A stretch of 64,000 nt of DNA from Protopterus annectens (GCF_019279795.1 NC_056739.1:10243229-10307228); one strand, 5' to 3'; positions 23,900 to 35,459 are shown, counted from the first letter of the stretch. The notes: generated from the sequence alone by a model not told the origin. A program made the numbers and translations.

Positions 23900-25168
23900 T
23901 TAGGTTATGTTTGGAAAGATTTGTATATATATAGGGGAAGCATATAACAGGGTAGAGATTAAGTGAGTTCTGGCTATTGTGGCTCTGGTTGTTGGTGTCA
24001 GGAAAGGTTTAATGCGGTAGAGGGATCCAAGTTTTTTATTAGTAGATTTAATTGTGGAATTTATATGAGAGTCAAAATTAAGTTGATTGTCAATAGTAAT
24101 TCCTAGCAGTTTGGTAGTGGGGTCTGGAGAGATAATGGCACCATCGTCAGATGTGAGTGTGAAATGGAGAGGGGGTGACAGGTGAGATGGGGTAAAGAGC
24201 AGTAATTTGTTTTTTTTAGGGTTAAGGAGAAGACAGTGGTTAGTGAACCATTTTTCTATAGTAGGGAAGGCTTTCTGTGTGTGAGAATGAAGATCAGTTT
24301 GAGATGAGGCAGAGCAAATGATAGTGGAGTCATCAGCATATTGGATACAGATAGACTGTGGAATGGAGAGATGAAGGTCATTTATAAAGATGGAAAACAA
24401 TAGTGGACCTAAAATAGAGCCTTGTAGGACACCTCGAGAGGTAGGAAGAAGGTCAGAAAGATGGTTCTGCCAGAGAACTGCTTGTTTTCGGTTGTCCAGA
24501 TAGGATGTGAACCAGTTCATCGTAGGATGGTCGAAGGAGAGGGACTTCAGTAAGTGGAGGAGAAGTTGATGATTGAGCATGTCGAAGGCTTTAGATAGAT
24601 CAACAAAGAAAGCAGAGGATAAAATATTATTGTTACGATTATTGTTGATACAGTTAGTAAAGGATAGTAAGGCTGTGGTGGTACTATGAAATGGCTGAAA
24701 TCCATGTTGACAGTTAGCTAGGAGCTTATGTTGAAGTAGGTGGGTAATAAGTTGTTTATGGATACATTTCTCCATAATTTTAGTAAGTGGGGAGAGTAGA
24801 GCAATGGGACGAAAGTTAGAGAACTCAGTAGAGTCTCCACCTTTGTGGAGAGGAATAATGTAGGAGATTTTCCAAATTGATGGGATTAGGCCTTCTGTTA
24901 AGGTTTTATTGATTAATATAGAGACTGGGTAGGCAATTGCTTTGGCTCCTATTTTGAGGTATTTGGCTGGTAGTTGGTCAGCTGAGGGAGTGTTAGGTTT
25001 TAGTTTTTGAAGTAGAGAGGAGATATAGGAGATAGGTATAGGTTCTAGGTGAAAAGGAGGAGGAGTAAAGTTTGGTTTGGGCAGGTTAGATGTATCTGGA
25101 TTTTGCTGATTAGCTAAATTTAGTATAGTGGCAGTAAAGAAAGAGTTAAAGGCATTGGCTGTTTGCAT
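23900..25168 (-). pseudogene. LINE-B reverse transcriptase, 422 codons open
   Basis: Reverse transcriptase domain of the L2-like element. Recognisable blocks in order: TPSADQLPAKYLKI (about residues 58-72), ISYIIPLHKGGDSTEFSNFR (about 100-120), HGFQPFHSTTTALLSFTNCI (about 160-180), FVDLSKAFDMLNH (about 190-202), LQGSILGPLLFSIFINDL (about 250-268), IQYADDSTIICS with the catalytic YADD (about 278), LLLNPKKNKLLLF (about 315) and LLGITIDNQLNFDSHI (about 355). The usual GVPQGS reads GVLQGS. All catalytic aspartates are present, so this segment decayed little, although the upstream endonuclease is broken. It copies LINE RNA in the nucleus at the target nick. Confidence 0.9.
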
Positions 25169-26298
25169 TGGACAGTCTGGGTTAGAGCCTAGTGGATTTA
25201 ACTCTGCCTGGGGATAGAAGTGAATTAATAGTAGACCAGAATTTTTGTGGTTGTTTAAGTGATGTTTGCTGAAGTTGTATATAAAAGTTATTTTTGTCTT
25301 GTAGGATAGCTTTTTTTGTAATTATTTCTGTGTTGTCTAAAGATTTGGTGATCAGTTGAATTCTTTGTGGACCGCCATTTAGCCCAAAATTTGTTTCTAT
25401 TGTGGATAAGTTTCCTAGTATGATTTGAGAGCCATGGGGCTGGTTTATTTTTCATTCTTATGGAAAGGATTGGGGCATGTTGGTTTAAGATTGCTAGGAA
25501 GGTGTTATTGAAGTAATTAACAGCTTCATCTATAGGGAGAGACTTTAGGGGAGACCAGTTACAATGATAAAGTTCAGTTAGAAACAGTTCTTGGTCAAGG
25601 TGTTTTCTGCTACAGATGGCCCTGACTGCATAGGGGATATTTAAGGATGTTTTATTTCTAATAATATATATGAGAGAGTGGTCACTAAGGTCATCTGGGA
25701 GGGTTCCTATTGTATATTTTTGATGTGGACAATTTGTAAGAATCCAATCTAAGATGTTTTTTTTCTGATTATATTTGTTTGTTCTGGTAGGAGTGTTTAT
25801 AGCCTGTGAGAAGCCATAGAGGTTAATATGGGAGGAAGGATTATTGTTGTTACATAAAGTCCAATCGATATTAAAGTCTCCAAGTAGAATTGTTTATTGA
25901 GGGAGATTAGTTGAAAGCCAATTCAGTAGGTTTTCTAATATAGTCAGATTTTTTCCTGGGGGAAGGTAGGAGCAGATGATGTAAACTGATTCATGGGAGT
26001 TAAGTATCAGTTTGGTAATAATTATTTCGATGTTGCTATCACCGGGTAGATTATAATTCATTTTGCTGATTTGCAGTCCTGATTTATATATAATTTCAAC
26101 CCCTCCACCTTTTTTATTTGAGCGGTCTTATCTGATGATGCTGTAACCTGAGGGGATAATTTCAGTGTCTTTTATTGAGGGTTTAAGCCATGTTTCGGTT
26201 AAGCAGAGAATATCAAATTGCTGGACATCCAGGAGGGCATGAATTTGTGGTATTTTGTTACATATGCTACGTATGTTGAGATGGGCTATTGAGAGTGA

Positions 26299-26835
26299 TT
26301 AGGAGGGATTTGTTGTTGGTAGTGGGATCTTATGGTGAATATTGTAGTTTATGGGGGTTGGTGTAGGGCTTGGGCCAGGGTTAGGGTGGATGTCTCCATC
26401 TTTTAATGAGTGGAGAAATTTGAATTTGTAGTCTTGTGGAGGTTTGAAATATTGGTATAGTAATTTTTTATTGCATAGAATGGAGTATTTGATATGATTT
26501 AGTCGATGATATTTAGCTTGAAAGAAACTAGGTATAATAGTAGCATAAGGGAAGGTTATAGATAGAGCAGGGAAAGTTATTAGTGTTTGTTTGGAAGGTA
26601 TGGTAATAGGTGATAGGAGTGGTTGTTCATATGAGGTTAGGAGGTAAGCTGTGTTGAGAGTGATCAGGAGTAAGAGGGCAAGAGAACATGGGTATTTGTG
26701 AGGCATGGTAGAGGAAAGTATAGTATATGTGTTAGGAGAAGAGTAGGTATTAGCTAGGGAAGATAGATAAGGTGCTATATAAGGCGGTAGTTCAGAATTT
26801 CCAAGTGCTGAAGAAAATGCAAACACAATCAGCAA
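26299..26835 (-). pseudogene. LINE-B N-terminal domain with 2A-like motif, 178 codons
   Basis: Upstream part of the LINE-B coding region. A hydrophobic stretch near residues 50-67 (CSLALLLLITLNTAYLL) is followed by a basic and aromatic region (about 108-145) and then the motif GDIHPNPGP near residues 147-155. Beyond it the frame enters a proline/threonine linker and stops just before the endonuclease begins in another frame. L2-type LINEs commonly carry (C/S)GD(V/I)xxNPGP just ahead of the endonuclease. The start at 26835 is the first ATG and lies close to the 5' end of the element. Confidence 0.7.
26371..26394 (-). other. 2A-like motif DIHPNPGP in LINE-B
   Basis: Codons for D-I-H-P-N-P-G-P. 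The viral and LINE 2A consensus is D-(V/I)-E-x-N-P-G-P. The Asn-Pro-Gly-Pro core is intact and the Glu is replaced by His. If active it would cause ribosome skipping between Gly and the final Pro, separating the N-terminal domain from the endonuclease/reverse transcriptase. The His substitution makes activity uncertain. Confidence 0.6.
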
Positions 26836-27064
26836 AAATGAAGCAGCAATTCAAATAACTATAATCAATAAAGTTCAATACAGGCTTTAAATATACTTAT
26901 TTTTCAGTTGTTTGCAGTGGATGCCTTGGATTTCATTTCAGATGCACTCCAGATCTCTGGCTAAAGTCACCAAACTCTGAGCAGCTCCAGTTAACTGAGA
27001 GCAAACCCTTGCAAACATGAGGCTTAAATGCAGGTGAACTTTCCCACTATTTCTTGTTACCAGC

Positions 27065-27715
27065 TTGGTGGATATGGGCATCCTGAGGCAATGTAGAAAT
27101 TGCCTCATGTTTACTAACAAGCAGCTAATTCTCAAACAAACTGATGTGGTATGTGAGAGATGTATTTACACAATGTCACTGGAGGCAAAGCTCTCACATA
27201 AAAGTACTTTTAATGTCAATAAGGTTGTCAGTAGTACACACACTGCACACATCACACACAACACAAAGCAGACATATAGACCCATATATGCTGAGGCACT
27301 TAAATGTAACCTTACTAAACTCAAAAGACCTCCTAGACGAAGTACACGTAACAGATACCCTCAGCAGCATTGAATGCTCTCTTTCAAAACAACAAAAACA
27401 ACCACATCTCATGCAGCCTCTACGTCTAAGCCCATAAGGCAAGCCACCACACAATACAACATTATGGTCATTGGAGACTCCATTGTGAGACACACTGATG
27501 TCCCTTTCACTAGGCTGTGTAAGGAGAAAGTCATGGTCATTTGCTTATCAGGGACTAGGATCTGCCATATTATGCATGCACTCAGGTCATTGGACCACAA
27601 CTACCAGTATGACTCAGTCATAGTCCATCTGGGTGTAAATGACCTGAGATGTACCTCTCTAGACTATATAAGCATGGAGCACTTGGAATACATGTCCCAG
27701 GCTGGTATGAGTTGA
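27065..27715 (+). pseudogene. CR1 ORF1: zinc-knuckle plus SGNH/GDSL esterase domain
   Basis: One frame with a single TGA at 27371-27373. Near the start is C-x2-C-x16-C-x2-C (CRNC ... CERC), a zinc-binding finger of the type found in CR1 ORF1 proteins. After a basic linker (RPPRRSTRNRYPQQH) comes the esterase part: IMVIGDSIVRHTDVPF (block I, catalytic Ser in GDS) and YDSVIVHLGVNDL (block III, GxND). CR1-clade LINEs are known to encode such an esterase in ORF1; the protein binds LINE RNA and is thought to help transposition, perhaps through membrane lipids. The C-terminal Asp/His block is not visible in this frame. The TGA could be a decayed CGA. Confidence 0.8.
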
Positions 27716-28093
27716 GCACTGATCACCATTTTACCTTCTCCAAGGATGATGCCATAGTACAAACAAAAGATGACTGACTTAAATAATTGGCTTAGTTTCT
27801 GGTGTCATTCTAAGGGGGTGCAATATTTTTCAGCATGCAAGGAGATGTTTAACAGACCATGCCGCTTTGCCAGGGATAGTTTGCACCTCCCCCTCTAGGC
27901 TTTCGAATATTAGCTGAAACATTGTCATCCCCCATAGTGCCTGTTTTAGGCAATGCTAAACTGAAACTGCACTTCTGACATAGCAAATCAAAACCAAGAA
28001 AATCTAAAGGTATTACTGCTCAATGCTAGGAGTCTGAACAAAAAACACCACTCGTTAGAAACTCTCTTCACCCTAGAGAATGCTGATATTTGT

Positions 28094-28762
28094 GTGGTCA
28101 CTGAGACATGGTTTAAAGCCACAGATACCACACTAACAGTGCAAGGTTATATAGCCTTCCACACATGTAGATCAGCTACTACACAGACAGGGACTAAAGG
28201 TGGAAGAGTCTCAATTTACATAAAAAATAAATATACCTCAAGGCTGGTCAAACAGGACAATGCATGTGAGCTTTTCCATGTCCAAATCATCATAGGCAAA
28301 TTCCAGTACCACTTCCTTGCAAGCTATATGTCCCCCTCTATGACCCAGGAAACCCATACCATATATTTAAACTTATTGAAAGCACTCACCATCCAACCCA
28401 ATACCATATTCATGGGGGACTTTAATTATCTCACTATTAACTGGGAATCCTGTATAGCACCAAAAGTACAGGCACATAGATTCCTGGATTTTGTAAACAT
28501 AAACTCCCTGGACCAGATTGTCAATACACCAACCAGGGGTGCAACCATACTGAATCTGGTCCTTACTAATATGGGGGAATGCTGCACACCTCCTAGTGTA
28601 ATGTCTTCCCTCGTAAGGTCAGACCACAAAATGGTATCCTTTGAAGTAAAACTAAAACCTGGACCCCCAGTTAACTCTGGAATATTCAGGAACTACTCTA
28701 TGATAAACTTCCTGCTATTAAGTGATAACCTGGCGAAATTTCAACCCCCTCATAAACCCTGA
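28094..28762 (+). pseudogene. CR1 ORF2 endonuclease domain (APE-type), 222 codons
   Basis: The domain begins upstream at about 27995 (LLLNARSLNKKHHSLETLF), the usual start motif. The frame has VTETWFKATD (catalytic Glu block), GGRVSIYIKNKYTSRLV, ASYMSPSM, FMGDFNYLTINWES (GDFN block), VNTPTRGATILNLVLTNM and LVRSDHKMVSFEV with the terminal S-D-H catalytic triad. All key residues of an apurinic-type nicking endonuclease are present. The frame ends at a stop before the linker to reverse transcriptase. Confidence 0.85.
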
Positions 28763-29233
28763 GAACACTGCTGCCTATGCAGAAATGTTCACAGAAACTG
28801 TATACAAACATGTTAATAGCTGCAGAGAGGCAGATGTACCCACCAGAAAGAAGTACAGAACTAACTAAAAAAAATCAAACTACCCTGGTGGAATCACAAA
28901 ATCAATAGGTTGCATAACAAGAGGAAGAAAATCATGGCAAAACTTAGGAACTGCAACACCCAGCAGGATAAAAGCACTTTCAACAAACTAACAAAAGCAA
29001 CTCAGAGGACAAATAAAGTCTACCAAAGCCAAATGTGAAGTAGGTTTGGCCTCCCAGGCCAAGGACAACCACAAGGCATTCTTAGCTATGTCCACGACCA
29101 GAAAAGCAATACACAAATGAGTGCAGAGATTGTTGTAAATGGAGCCACCTATATTAAGCCAGAAGATCTAGCAAACCTACTGGCTAAAAAAATCAGCTCC
29201 AGTTTTACCCCCCTCAACCTTCATCAGGAAATG

Positions 29234-29345
29234 CAGTAAACTCTCAGTTAACCGGCACCCATGGGGATTGGTAGATGCCGGATAACTGTAGTTTCTGGTT
29301 GCTTGAGAGTTAGTATTAAAAATAGGCCTGACTAATACTGTACCC
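29234..29345. mobile_element. Possible pogo/Tigger-like short DNA element inserted in the CR1 copy
   Basis: Starts CAGTAAACTCTCAGTTAACC and has inverted pieces (AACTCTCA against TGAGAGTT; GTTAACCGGCA against TGCCGGATAAC). The CAGT start and CCGGTTAA-type motifs recall pogo/Tigger termini. It interrupts the CR1 coding order where reverse transcriptase should begin. Neither both ends nor a clean TA duplication could be fixed. Confidence 0.35.
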
Positions 29346-30840
29346 TATACTATTTGTTTTGTTTGACTTGTTCTCCAGTTGGGGAGACAAGGAATTTATT
29401 CCTATCTTCCTTTTTAAAACTCTAAAACTGGTGAATTTCTTTGAGAATGTCACCAAAGCAAAGGACGATGGCAAAATGGTTCACTCTGCCTACCTTGACC
29501 TGGCCAAGACATTTGACACAGTACCCCACTGAGCATAGCTGACAAACTCAAGAGGTTAGGTACAAACCCTTATGTCACCTAGTGGATAGCCAATTGGTCA
29601 CAGACAGGACCCAGGAAGTTAGAACAGAGGAGTCTACCTCCACAAAGAGGCCCGTCAAAAGTGGAATCCCTCAGGCATCCATTCTGAGACCGCTCCTTTT
29701 TGGCATTTACTTCTCTGAAGTCAAGGCCAATGTCACTGGCCTCTGGCTGACTAAATTTGCAGATGATTGCAAATTAGGAGCTATCATTGAATCCCACACT
29801 GATACAAATGTTCTCCAGGAAGTGCTGTTACAGGCAAACAACTGGTGTCAAAGCCATGGACTAAAACGAAATGCCAAGAAATGCATAATAGTATCCTTTG
29901 GGAAGTCATACCCCTGGTAACTATCATATTGACAAGGTCCCGCTTAGAGCTGACCCAGTAGTCAGGGACTTAGGGACACACATAGACAGTAATCTAGCCT
30001 TTGACCATCATGTGTTTATACTAGTGAGTAAATCATTCTACATTGCGCAAGTTACAAACAAAGATATGGCATCTAGGTCCAAGGAATTCATTGTTCCACT
30101 GTATTCAGCATTCATCAGACCTATCATTGAATAAAATACTCCCTTTCATATGTACTTAACCAGGCATATCCAGCAACTGGAATGTGCACAGAGGTTCCTC
30201 ACTGAAGGAAAACAAGCCGTAAGTAATATGCCTTATGTAGACTGCCTCAGGGTCCTATCCTTGTATTTTGTCTCCTACAGGCTGTTGAGGGGATATCTAT
30301 TCCTGGCATACAGGGCACTGCCAGACCCAACTCTGATGGAGCTCCTGCATATCTGCAAAACAAACACCAGAATTACCCATTCTAAATACTTAAACCTCAC
30401 CTGTGATATAAACAGGACTTACTGGAGAGATAGGTATGTATCCCAGAGACTACTCCATCTCTAGAACAGGCTCCCCATCCATGTGAAGCAGAGTTCCTCC
30501 CTAACCCAATTCAACTGTAACTTGGACAATTGTATAGGGAACAGGAAATTCATCCTTGGTTTGGCACCTAAGTCTCTAATAGACACAGGCAGCCTGTAAA
30601 TGGTTCCTCTCCCAGGCCCCTGTTTATGAATGTTTCATCTTCCAAACCCCTGCTTAGACTTATCAAGAGTATCAAAACTTGTCAGAGATTTGGGATGCAT
30701 GGCTAGGCTTAAAAAGGCTTTTGTGATCATTAGGCTAGAAAACTCCTATGAACCTCTGAGATTAGCTTGTTACCAACTGTTTTTATTTAATGATGGACTG
30801 AACAAAAATCATACATAAGGAAAGAAATTAAATTATGTAT

Positions 30841-30844
<4 letters not shown>

Positions 30845-30901
<57 letters not shown>
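30845..30901. repeat. (AT)n microsatellite
   Basis: About 55 bp of pure AT next to short GTAT units. Confidence 0.95.
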
Positions 30902-30905
<4 letters not shown>

Positions 30906-33054
30906 CAGGAAGAAGCAAGTTGTATCCAAGGCTTAGTATTTAAAGTTAACCAAGCAGCAGTGCATAATAAACACAAGACAAATACTTGTGATGATAAATA
31001 AATCATACCTGGAAATAACCCCTGCCTCCCTATGCCACCTTAAAAAGGTCACTTTCTGTGTATCCTGTCTGGTGTTAAATTGGGATGAAAAGTAATGGAA
31101 AAATGACCATAATCATATTTCAGGTCACAGCATGCCTCCTCAGCCCTACCCATATAAGATAGCCAACTTATATGTAGCCTTCTGATGGCTCACTTTTACA
31201 AAACTGAAAAAAATATATTTGATGAGAGACATAGATAAAAAGAATGCTTCTCTACCCTCCCTGAAAAGACAGCCAGATCTATATGCATCTGATGTTTGAT
31301 TGTGTTACAGTGATGTTCCCAACTTACTTTGAGACAGTGTACTCCTCCTGTACAGATTTAGTGACTCTCTGTGTACCCCTCTGAAGTTTGTAAGGAAAAT
31401 TAAAGAAGTAAAGACCCCAGTGTTCCCAGCTCAACACAAGATATTGACTTCTGAGGTTTGGGAGGAAAGTTAAAGACATAATGACATTATCCCCAGCTCC
31501 CCACATAAGCTACAGTGACATTGTATGTACTCCTCTAAGCGGTGCTTATTTTAGACTAGTTGGGATTCGGGGCAGGGGCCACAACTAAGGCCATGCCAAA
31601 ATCTACTAATACAGCCTTGGTATGTGGGGGCCACCTGGCCCAACATCTGGGTATTCTGTAATGCCATTTATACTTTGAAAAATGACTGTAAACTGAGAAA
31701 GTGTCAAGAGGATCAGTTCCTTCCATCCAGACAACCCCCAACAAGCAGTTATAGCCATGTCTATGTAAAATTCAGATCTTGGATTGTGATAAACGAGGAT
31801 ATCTTCTTTCATCACACTCCAACATCTTGCAATTGGAATGGATTTCACTTTTGCTACAAACAAACAGTTGCCACACATGAAAGCCCCAGTAATTGTACGT
31901 CCTCTGTCTCTGAATATCAAGTATCAGATTAAGTAGTTGATCTTACTTGTCATGGGTACATGCTAATTCTACAAACTGATTGTTTAAAACTGAGCAAATG
32001 ACAAATAGCATCAAGTTACTTTTATCCAGCCAACCCGAGCCCAAACCTCTCGACCTCTTACCAACCAAAACAGAGACAATATTACTGTTATTGATATGAG
32101 GAGCTGACAAAATAAGAGCATGTGAAATAAAAAGGTCTATGTCTCTAATTATTGAATTATTGTCATTATTTATTAAGTGTAATCCATGATCTTTGCTCCC
32201 AAAATTACCAGGAGTTTGGAAAGCTATAGAAAATGTTTGAGCCAAAAATCAGTGACAATGGAGAGGTATGCCCAACCCCCACCCAGCATTTACAGCCACG
32301 AGGTTGATGGCCATGTAATAATTTTCCCTTGTGCTAGTATCCCACACAGACAAGTTGCTACACAATATTCCAAGTTGTTTCACACAAATCACAAGGCCAT
32401 TAACATGGCCAGTAAATATCTAGTTGAGCACTGCCAGCATATGAGAAAAAAAAATACATCACTGCTTCTGTCTCTGGCCATTCCTCTGTAAAACTCAGCT
32501 GATTATCTCTCCTGACTCCTTGAACAGCCAAGCACTATAGTTAAAGCAGAACATTATATACTTTAAAGCATTCAGAAAGGAAGTGAAACACTGAACCTTC
32601 AAAGAAACCTCTTGCACCTGTTACATAATCCGTGTAATTACCTTATTCTTCCACCCTCTCATTTCATCCCGTATTCACACACCTGCACCAATGTTTGGAC
32701 ACACTCACCCACTTTAAATAAACACCCAAGATATAACATGTTTCCATGATATACATAGGAACTACTAATTTCTCCCAAACTCTTTACTCTCATCAGTGAT
32801 GGTATCTCTTTACCAGTCTACTTAATTCCTGTTGTAATGACAAGTTCTCATCTCCATCCCAATGTTTTGTTTCAGACTGAATGTGTATTTTATGCATACT
32901 GACTCTGTTACTTTCTTGTCACACTGTAAGCTGCAAAACCAAGTTTGTATTCTGTACTTTCTTGCATTTCTAGTATATGCTTCCTGTCAGAAACTATAAA
33001 TTGTCCACAGATCAGTCATCCACCGCAGTTAACAAATTTAAATAAATAAATGTT
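30902..33054. other. Anonymous sequence with a local tandem repeat
   Basis: No coding domain recognised. Medium-length frames on both strands (31606-31920 minus, 31624-31932 plus, 31943-32245 minus) have no family signature. Two imperfect units starting CTGAAGTTTGTAAGG and CTGAGGTTTGGGAGG (31381-31447 and 31451-31515) form a local tandem duplication. Confidence 0.4.
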
Positions 33055-33122
33055 CAGGTTCATAGGTTTATAGGTACTTATTAGCCATGTAGTGTCCAGA
33101 AGACCCTTGAGGAGCCTGGCTC
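33055..33122 (-). mobile_element. CR1-type 3' tail (or a CR1-tailed SINE), minus strand
   Basis: TCAGGTTCATAGGTTTATAG then TACTTATTAGCC is the complement of the octamer tail and the GGCTAxxxAGTACC motif. Too short to tell an extremely truncated CR1 from a SINE tail. Confidence 0.55.
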
Positions 33123-33601
33123 AGTTTTCTAACTGCTTCCAAGCACTGTCTGGTTAGGTGGCTTTTTTCCATGTCTATTACTACTTCTCCAGTAAAACTA
33201 TATTTCTCTTTCAGTTACTTAACCAGATTTCAGTCAGTTTCTCTAACTGCCTCCTCACTTATATCACAACACACAGTGCATTTCCAATGCAAACAGTACA
33301 TATCATGTCGCCACTTTCTCCACAAATCTGACCACCACTTATAATCAATCTTCCCACAACCCATTTACAACACTCATCTCTTCCCACCAGCATTCCCGTA
33401 TATTCCAAATCAGTATATCATTTTCATGTTTCTGGTCATTAACTCCTTTCACCTCCCCCTGCTTTAGAGAAGTGTTCTGTAAACTGCCCAAACTCCTGTA
33501 TCACTTTACATACTCATCCTCTTTTCTATGTCTTAAAACTCAAAACCTATCACAAACCCTTTTCTCTTCTCCATTCTCTACATTTTGTACGTCAGGAATC
33601 T
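33123..33601. other. Anonymous pyrimidine-rich sequence
   Basis: No feature recognised. Confidence 0.4.
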
Positions 33602-33920
33602 CATGCCTCTCAACTGTCCAAATTTTGGCAGACTGTCCAGATTTTTGGTTCATATTTTTGGTCTGTTCCTCATACAATTTGTGGTTTTCTGGCAGATCAC
33701 TGGCATGATTTGAGGACTGAAGTCACTAAATAATGACACGCATTTGAGTTTCAGACTTCATATCCTTTTGAAAAATGCATTTTAACACAGACCTTGTTAT
33801 TCTAGCTACTTTCTAAGTTTATAAGAGCAATACTTAAAATCTGTCCCTATTTTTGGGCCTTTGTCCCCCATTGTGTAAGGCTTTGACCAGATTTCTTGGG
33901 CTAAGAGGTTGAGAAGTATG
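33602..33920. mobile_element. Short inverted-repeat element (MITE-like), copy 1
   Basis: Starts CATGCCTCTCAACTGTCC and ends GGTTGAGAAGTATG, so the termini are inverted copies of about 14 bp. The interior (TGTCCAGATTTTTGG, TTGAGTTTCAGACTTCA, CTATTTTTGGGCCTT) recurs in the same order at 59490-59788. It has no coding capacity. Superfamily uncertain, because no clear target duplication was found. Confidence 0.65.
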
Positions 33921-34791
33921 GTACTGAGTGGTGGATAACAGAGGAGGAGAGAAAATGATACACATCTGAAAGTGCTAAAACGGTAACAGAGTGGAAAACA
34001 GCCAAAGAAACAATAAGAGCAAGCATGCAGAAAAGTGCAAGTCAGTTTAGAATGTACCATAAATAAACATAAGTTGACGTATTACAAGAATTCAGTCAGT
34101 AGAATATGTAGTAAAACAGGTAAGAAAAATACCTGTACACTGTGATAGCATCATTTAGTTAATGTTTCAATGGAAAATAACATACAAAAAGTATTTGCAG
34201 CATGCACTGTTGTTGGGCATGGGATGTGATGAACAATAAGGCAATGAAGACTGAGTCAAGTGACGGGAACACAGGAAAGGAGAGACAGAAAAGTCATAAA
34301 GAATAGGGGAACATGGGGAAGTATACAGCTATCTCCTACCCAGGTTCAGGAGATCCAGGCAGTACTACAGAGTTTGGGGCCATGTTTACTCTTAAGCCAG
34401 GGTGTGCCCATCTGGTGACACAGCATATGGATAGAAACCTCAATGGCCCATCAGCCAGGTTCCTTACAGTGTGCCTAAGTGGGTTAAGCAGACCCTGAGA
34501 ACAGAACAACAGGGCATGTTAGACAGGGGGTAATTCAAAAGTCAAGTAGTTAAAAGATAAAGATATTGTTATATGTTAATACATGGTAATAGCATACATT
34601 TAGGATACCTAATCTGAAATAGTCTTTTAAGTTGAAAAAAACATAAGTGGATGATGAGGTACAGTGGTAGAAGAGGGTGCCCACCAAAATGGCTCAAATT
34701 AGGCCCCTCAATTGCTAAGGACAGCCCAGTTTTTGCAGTAAACCTTTCTGATTCAGAGACCACTCTACTGATATGGTTTTCTCTTAGCAGG
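33921..34791. other. Anonymous sequence
   Basis: No repeat family or coding domain recognised. Confidence 0.4.
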
Positions 34792-35459
34792 GGCCTTAGC
34801 ATGGAGAGCAGTGTCACTGGGAAAGACGCATGCCAATGTGGCTGTTGAGAGGGGTGATTCAAGTTAATTAGCTATGTGCTCACCATGGAATTGTCTGCTG
34901 CTCCACAATTATCTCAGCAGTGTTAATTCTAGGAGATAAAAGTGAATGGTACCTTTTGAATCCATTCATACAGTCATTACTATGAGAAGATTCACAGTAG
35001 AGGTACAGTGGAGCCGTGAGTGTGTGTATATGTGCACATGCTGCATGTTTGCATTACTGGGACTGCTTTATTACTGAGAAATGACAAGATGTCCAGGCCT
35101 CATTATGGCCGCATACTGTTGCTAAGTAACAGAGTACTCCATCACTTTTCAGTGGACAGTTTTATGAGCTGCACTAACTTTCACGTAGAAAATCCTATGC
35201 AGCAACTTCAGAGCATCACTGAAATGAGTTTTATAACTTTCATATGTGTTTGTTTTTCTAACATGAGTCAGATTCTTTGAAAGGGATTGCTGAGCTTTTT
35301 TAGGGAACACAAGTATATTAACTTTAAATTGGTATTATGGGAATTAGCTTTTGTAATCTGCCAAAATTAGCTTTTGTAATCTGCCAAAATCTGCCACCCC
35401 TCTCAATAGCCACATTGGCATGCTGCTTCCCCAGTGACACTGCTCTCCATGTTAAGGCC
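34792..35459. repeat. Inverted duplication: 65-bp arms 34792-34856 and 35395-35459
   Basis: The right arm, CCCCTCTCAATAGCCACATT ... CTCCATGTTAAGGCC, is the reverse complement of the left arm, GGCCTTAGCATGGAGAGCAG ... TGTTGAGAGGGG, with few mismatches. The right arm stops exactly where the CR1 copy starts (about 35460). The 538 bp between the arms show no recognised content apart from a 23-bp tandem duplication. Confidence 0.75.
35344..35389 (+). repeat. Tandem 23-bp duplication
   Basis: ATTAGCTTTTGTAATCTGCC plus AAA occurs twice in direct succession, identical in both units, then a partial third unit (ATCTGCC). Confidence 0.85.

Larger units (their letters stand above)
23046..26890 (-). mobile_element. 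LINE-B: nearly full-length L2-clade LINE, minus strand
   Basis: Read on the minus strand from about 26890: an N-terminal domain ending in a 2A-like motif (26299-26835); an APE-type endonuclease in broken frames from 26298 to about 25200 (SLSIAHLNIRSICNK, LTETWLKPSI, LLGDFNIDW, NTPTRTNKYNQ, LSDHSLI); the reverse transcriptase (23900-25168); a C-terminal domain near 23481-23666 (NTVGKIWNQLPNDL); and a 3' UTR ending CCTCCACTGGAAATGGACAT ... CCGGTAAACAAAAG with an AAATA tail at 23046. Length (~3.8 kb) and domain order fit L2-clade elements. Some stops and frameshifts break the endonuclease. It lies head-to-head with the CR1 copy at 26900-30757. Confidence 0.88.
26900..30757 (+). mobile_element. 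CR1-family LINE, subfamily 2, nearly full length, plus strand
   Basis: Order: ORF1 with zinc knuckle and SGNH esterase (27065-27715); ORF1 end remnants to about 27910; APE-type endonuclease (about 27995-28650); linker; a gap at about 29230-29430 where other sequence replaces the start of the reverse transcriptase; then reverse transcriptase blocks YLDLAKTFDTVPH, SGIPQASILRPLLFGIYFSE and LTKFADDCKLGA (29480-29800), and the C-terminal domain (29898-30464). It ends AACTCCTATGAACC at about 30757. Several stops and frameshifts; inactive. This copy and the minus copy at 19315-23045 define the family's gene order. Confidence 0.87.

Noticed and set aside
31556-32245. Minus-strand frames (31606-31920, 31943-32245) with cysteines and tryptophans faintly like a viral surface protein
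   Set aside because: No motif or gene order supports it; the resemblance is too weak to call, so the stretch is left anonymous.
33472-33708. A frame ending STVQILADCPDFWFIFLVCS that recurs at 59285-59563
   Set aside because: The shared peptide comes from the non-coding inverted-terminal element present at both loci, not from a gene family.
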